A DNA stretch of 64,000 bases, taken from positions 1,736,001-1,800,000 of the forward strand of contig CM072806.1 in the NCBI GenBank assembly GCA_037013495.1. The letters run 5' to 3'. How positions within the stretch are numbered: position 1 is the first letter of the stretch; each line of letters begins with the position of its first letter. This document shows, in pieces, positions 63,929 to 64,000 of the stretch. A model generated the notes under the pieces. It did not search any database. It had not been told where the DNA came from and saw nothing but the letters and a program-made list of their open reading frames with translations. Made by a program: the position numbers and the translations under genes. The DNA comes from Hippophae tibetana (Eukaryota; Streptophyta; Magnoliopsida; Rosales; Elaeagnaceae).

Positions 63929-64000
63929 CTGCAACAAATAAAAGCAAAAATTGTCTTGTCATTAAACAGGCAATTACCAAGAGTAACAAAATAATAATAG

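Overview
The window is nuclear DNA of a flowering plant, most likely a core eudicot. The evidence is AT-rich intergenic DNA, many short exons with GT..AG introns of 80 to 1800 bp, degenerate Copia, LINE and MITE-like elements, and five plant housekeeping or regulatory genes. Species cannot be decided from the sequence. No bacterial, viral or organellar block, CRISPR array or rRNA gene was seen.

Layout: (1) 720-2045 holds a decayed LINE-type reverse transcriptase. (2) 2395-8170, plus strand: choline kinase, first enzyme of the CDP-choline route, seven coding exons, 359 aa. (3) 12266-23290, plus strand: a 1054-aa protein with a C-terminal BRCT pair, probably DNA damage repair, twelve coding exons. 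(4) 23640-25270, minus strand: a Copia relic, followed by a possible orphan first exon. (5) 29655-39740, minus strand: an LNK3/LNK4-type circadian coactivator, five coding exons plus a 5' UTR exon nearly 7 kb upstream; an old 5.9-kb Copia element (33248-39126) sits in that 5' UTR intron in antisense. (6) 40-50 kb is a gene-free, repeat-derived stretch with LTR fragments, another Copia RNase H relic and a tandem duplication. (7) 50120-53591, plus strand: CFAP20/BUG22, 190 aa, four coding exons. (8) 55597 to beyond the right edge, minus strand: THO1/HPR1 of the THO mRNA-export complex; 555 C-terminal residues in 18 exons are inside the window and about 50 N-terminal residues lie outside. CFAP20 and THO1 converge on a 2-kb spacer.

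The genes do not form a pathway; this is ordinary plant gene order. All exon boundaries were derived by hand from reading frame, splice signals and remembered family motifs; phases close exactly in all five genes. The best second-look items are two apparent GC-AG introns (LNK3-like intron 3 and CFAP20 intron 2), a minisatellite inside both Copia LTRs with different copy number in each, a MITE-like family present in introns of two genes and carrying telomere-like tracts, an E2F-type site near the BRCT gene start, and the Copia insertion inside the clock-gene leader intron. I did not find a convincing new biological system.
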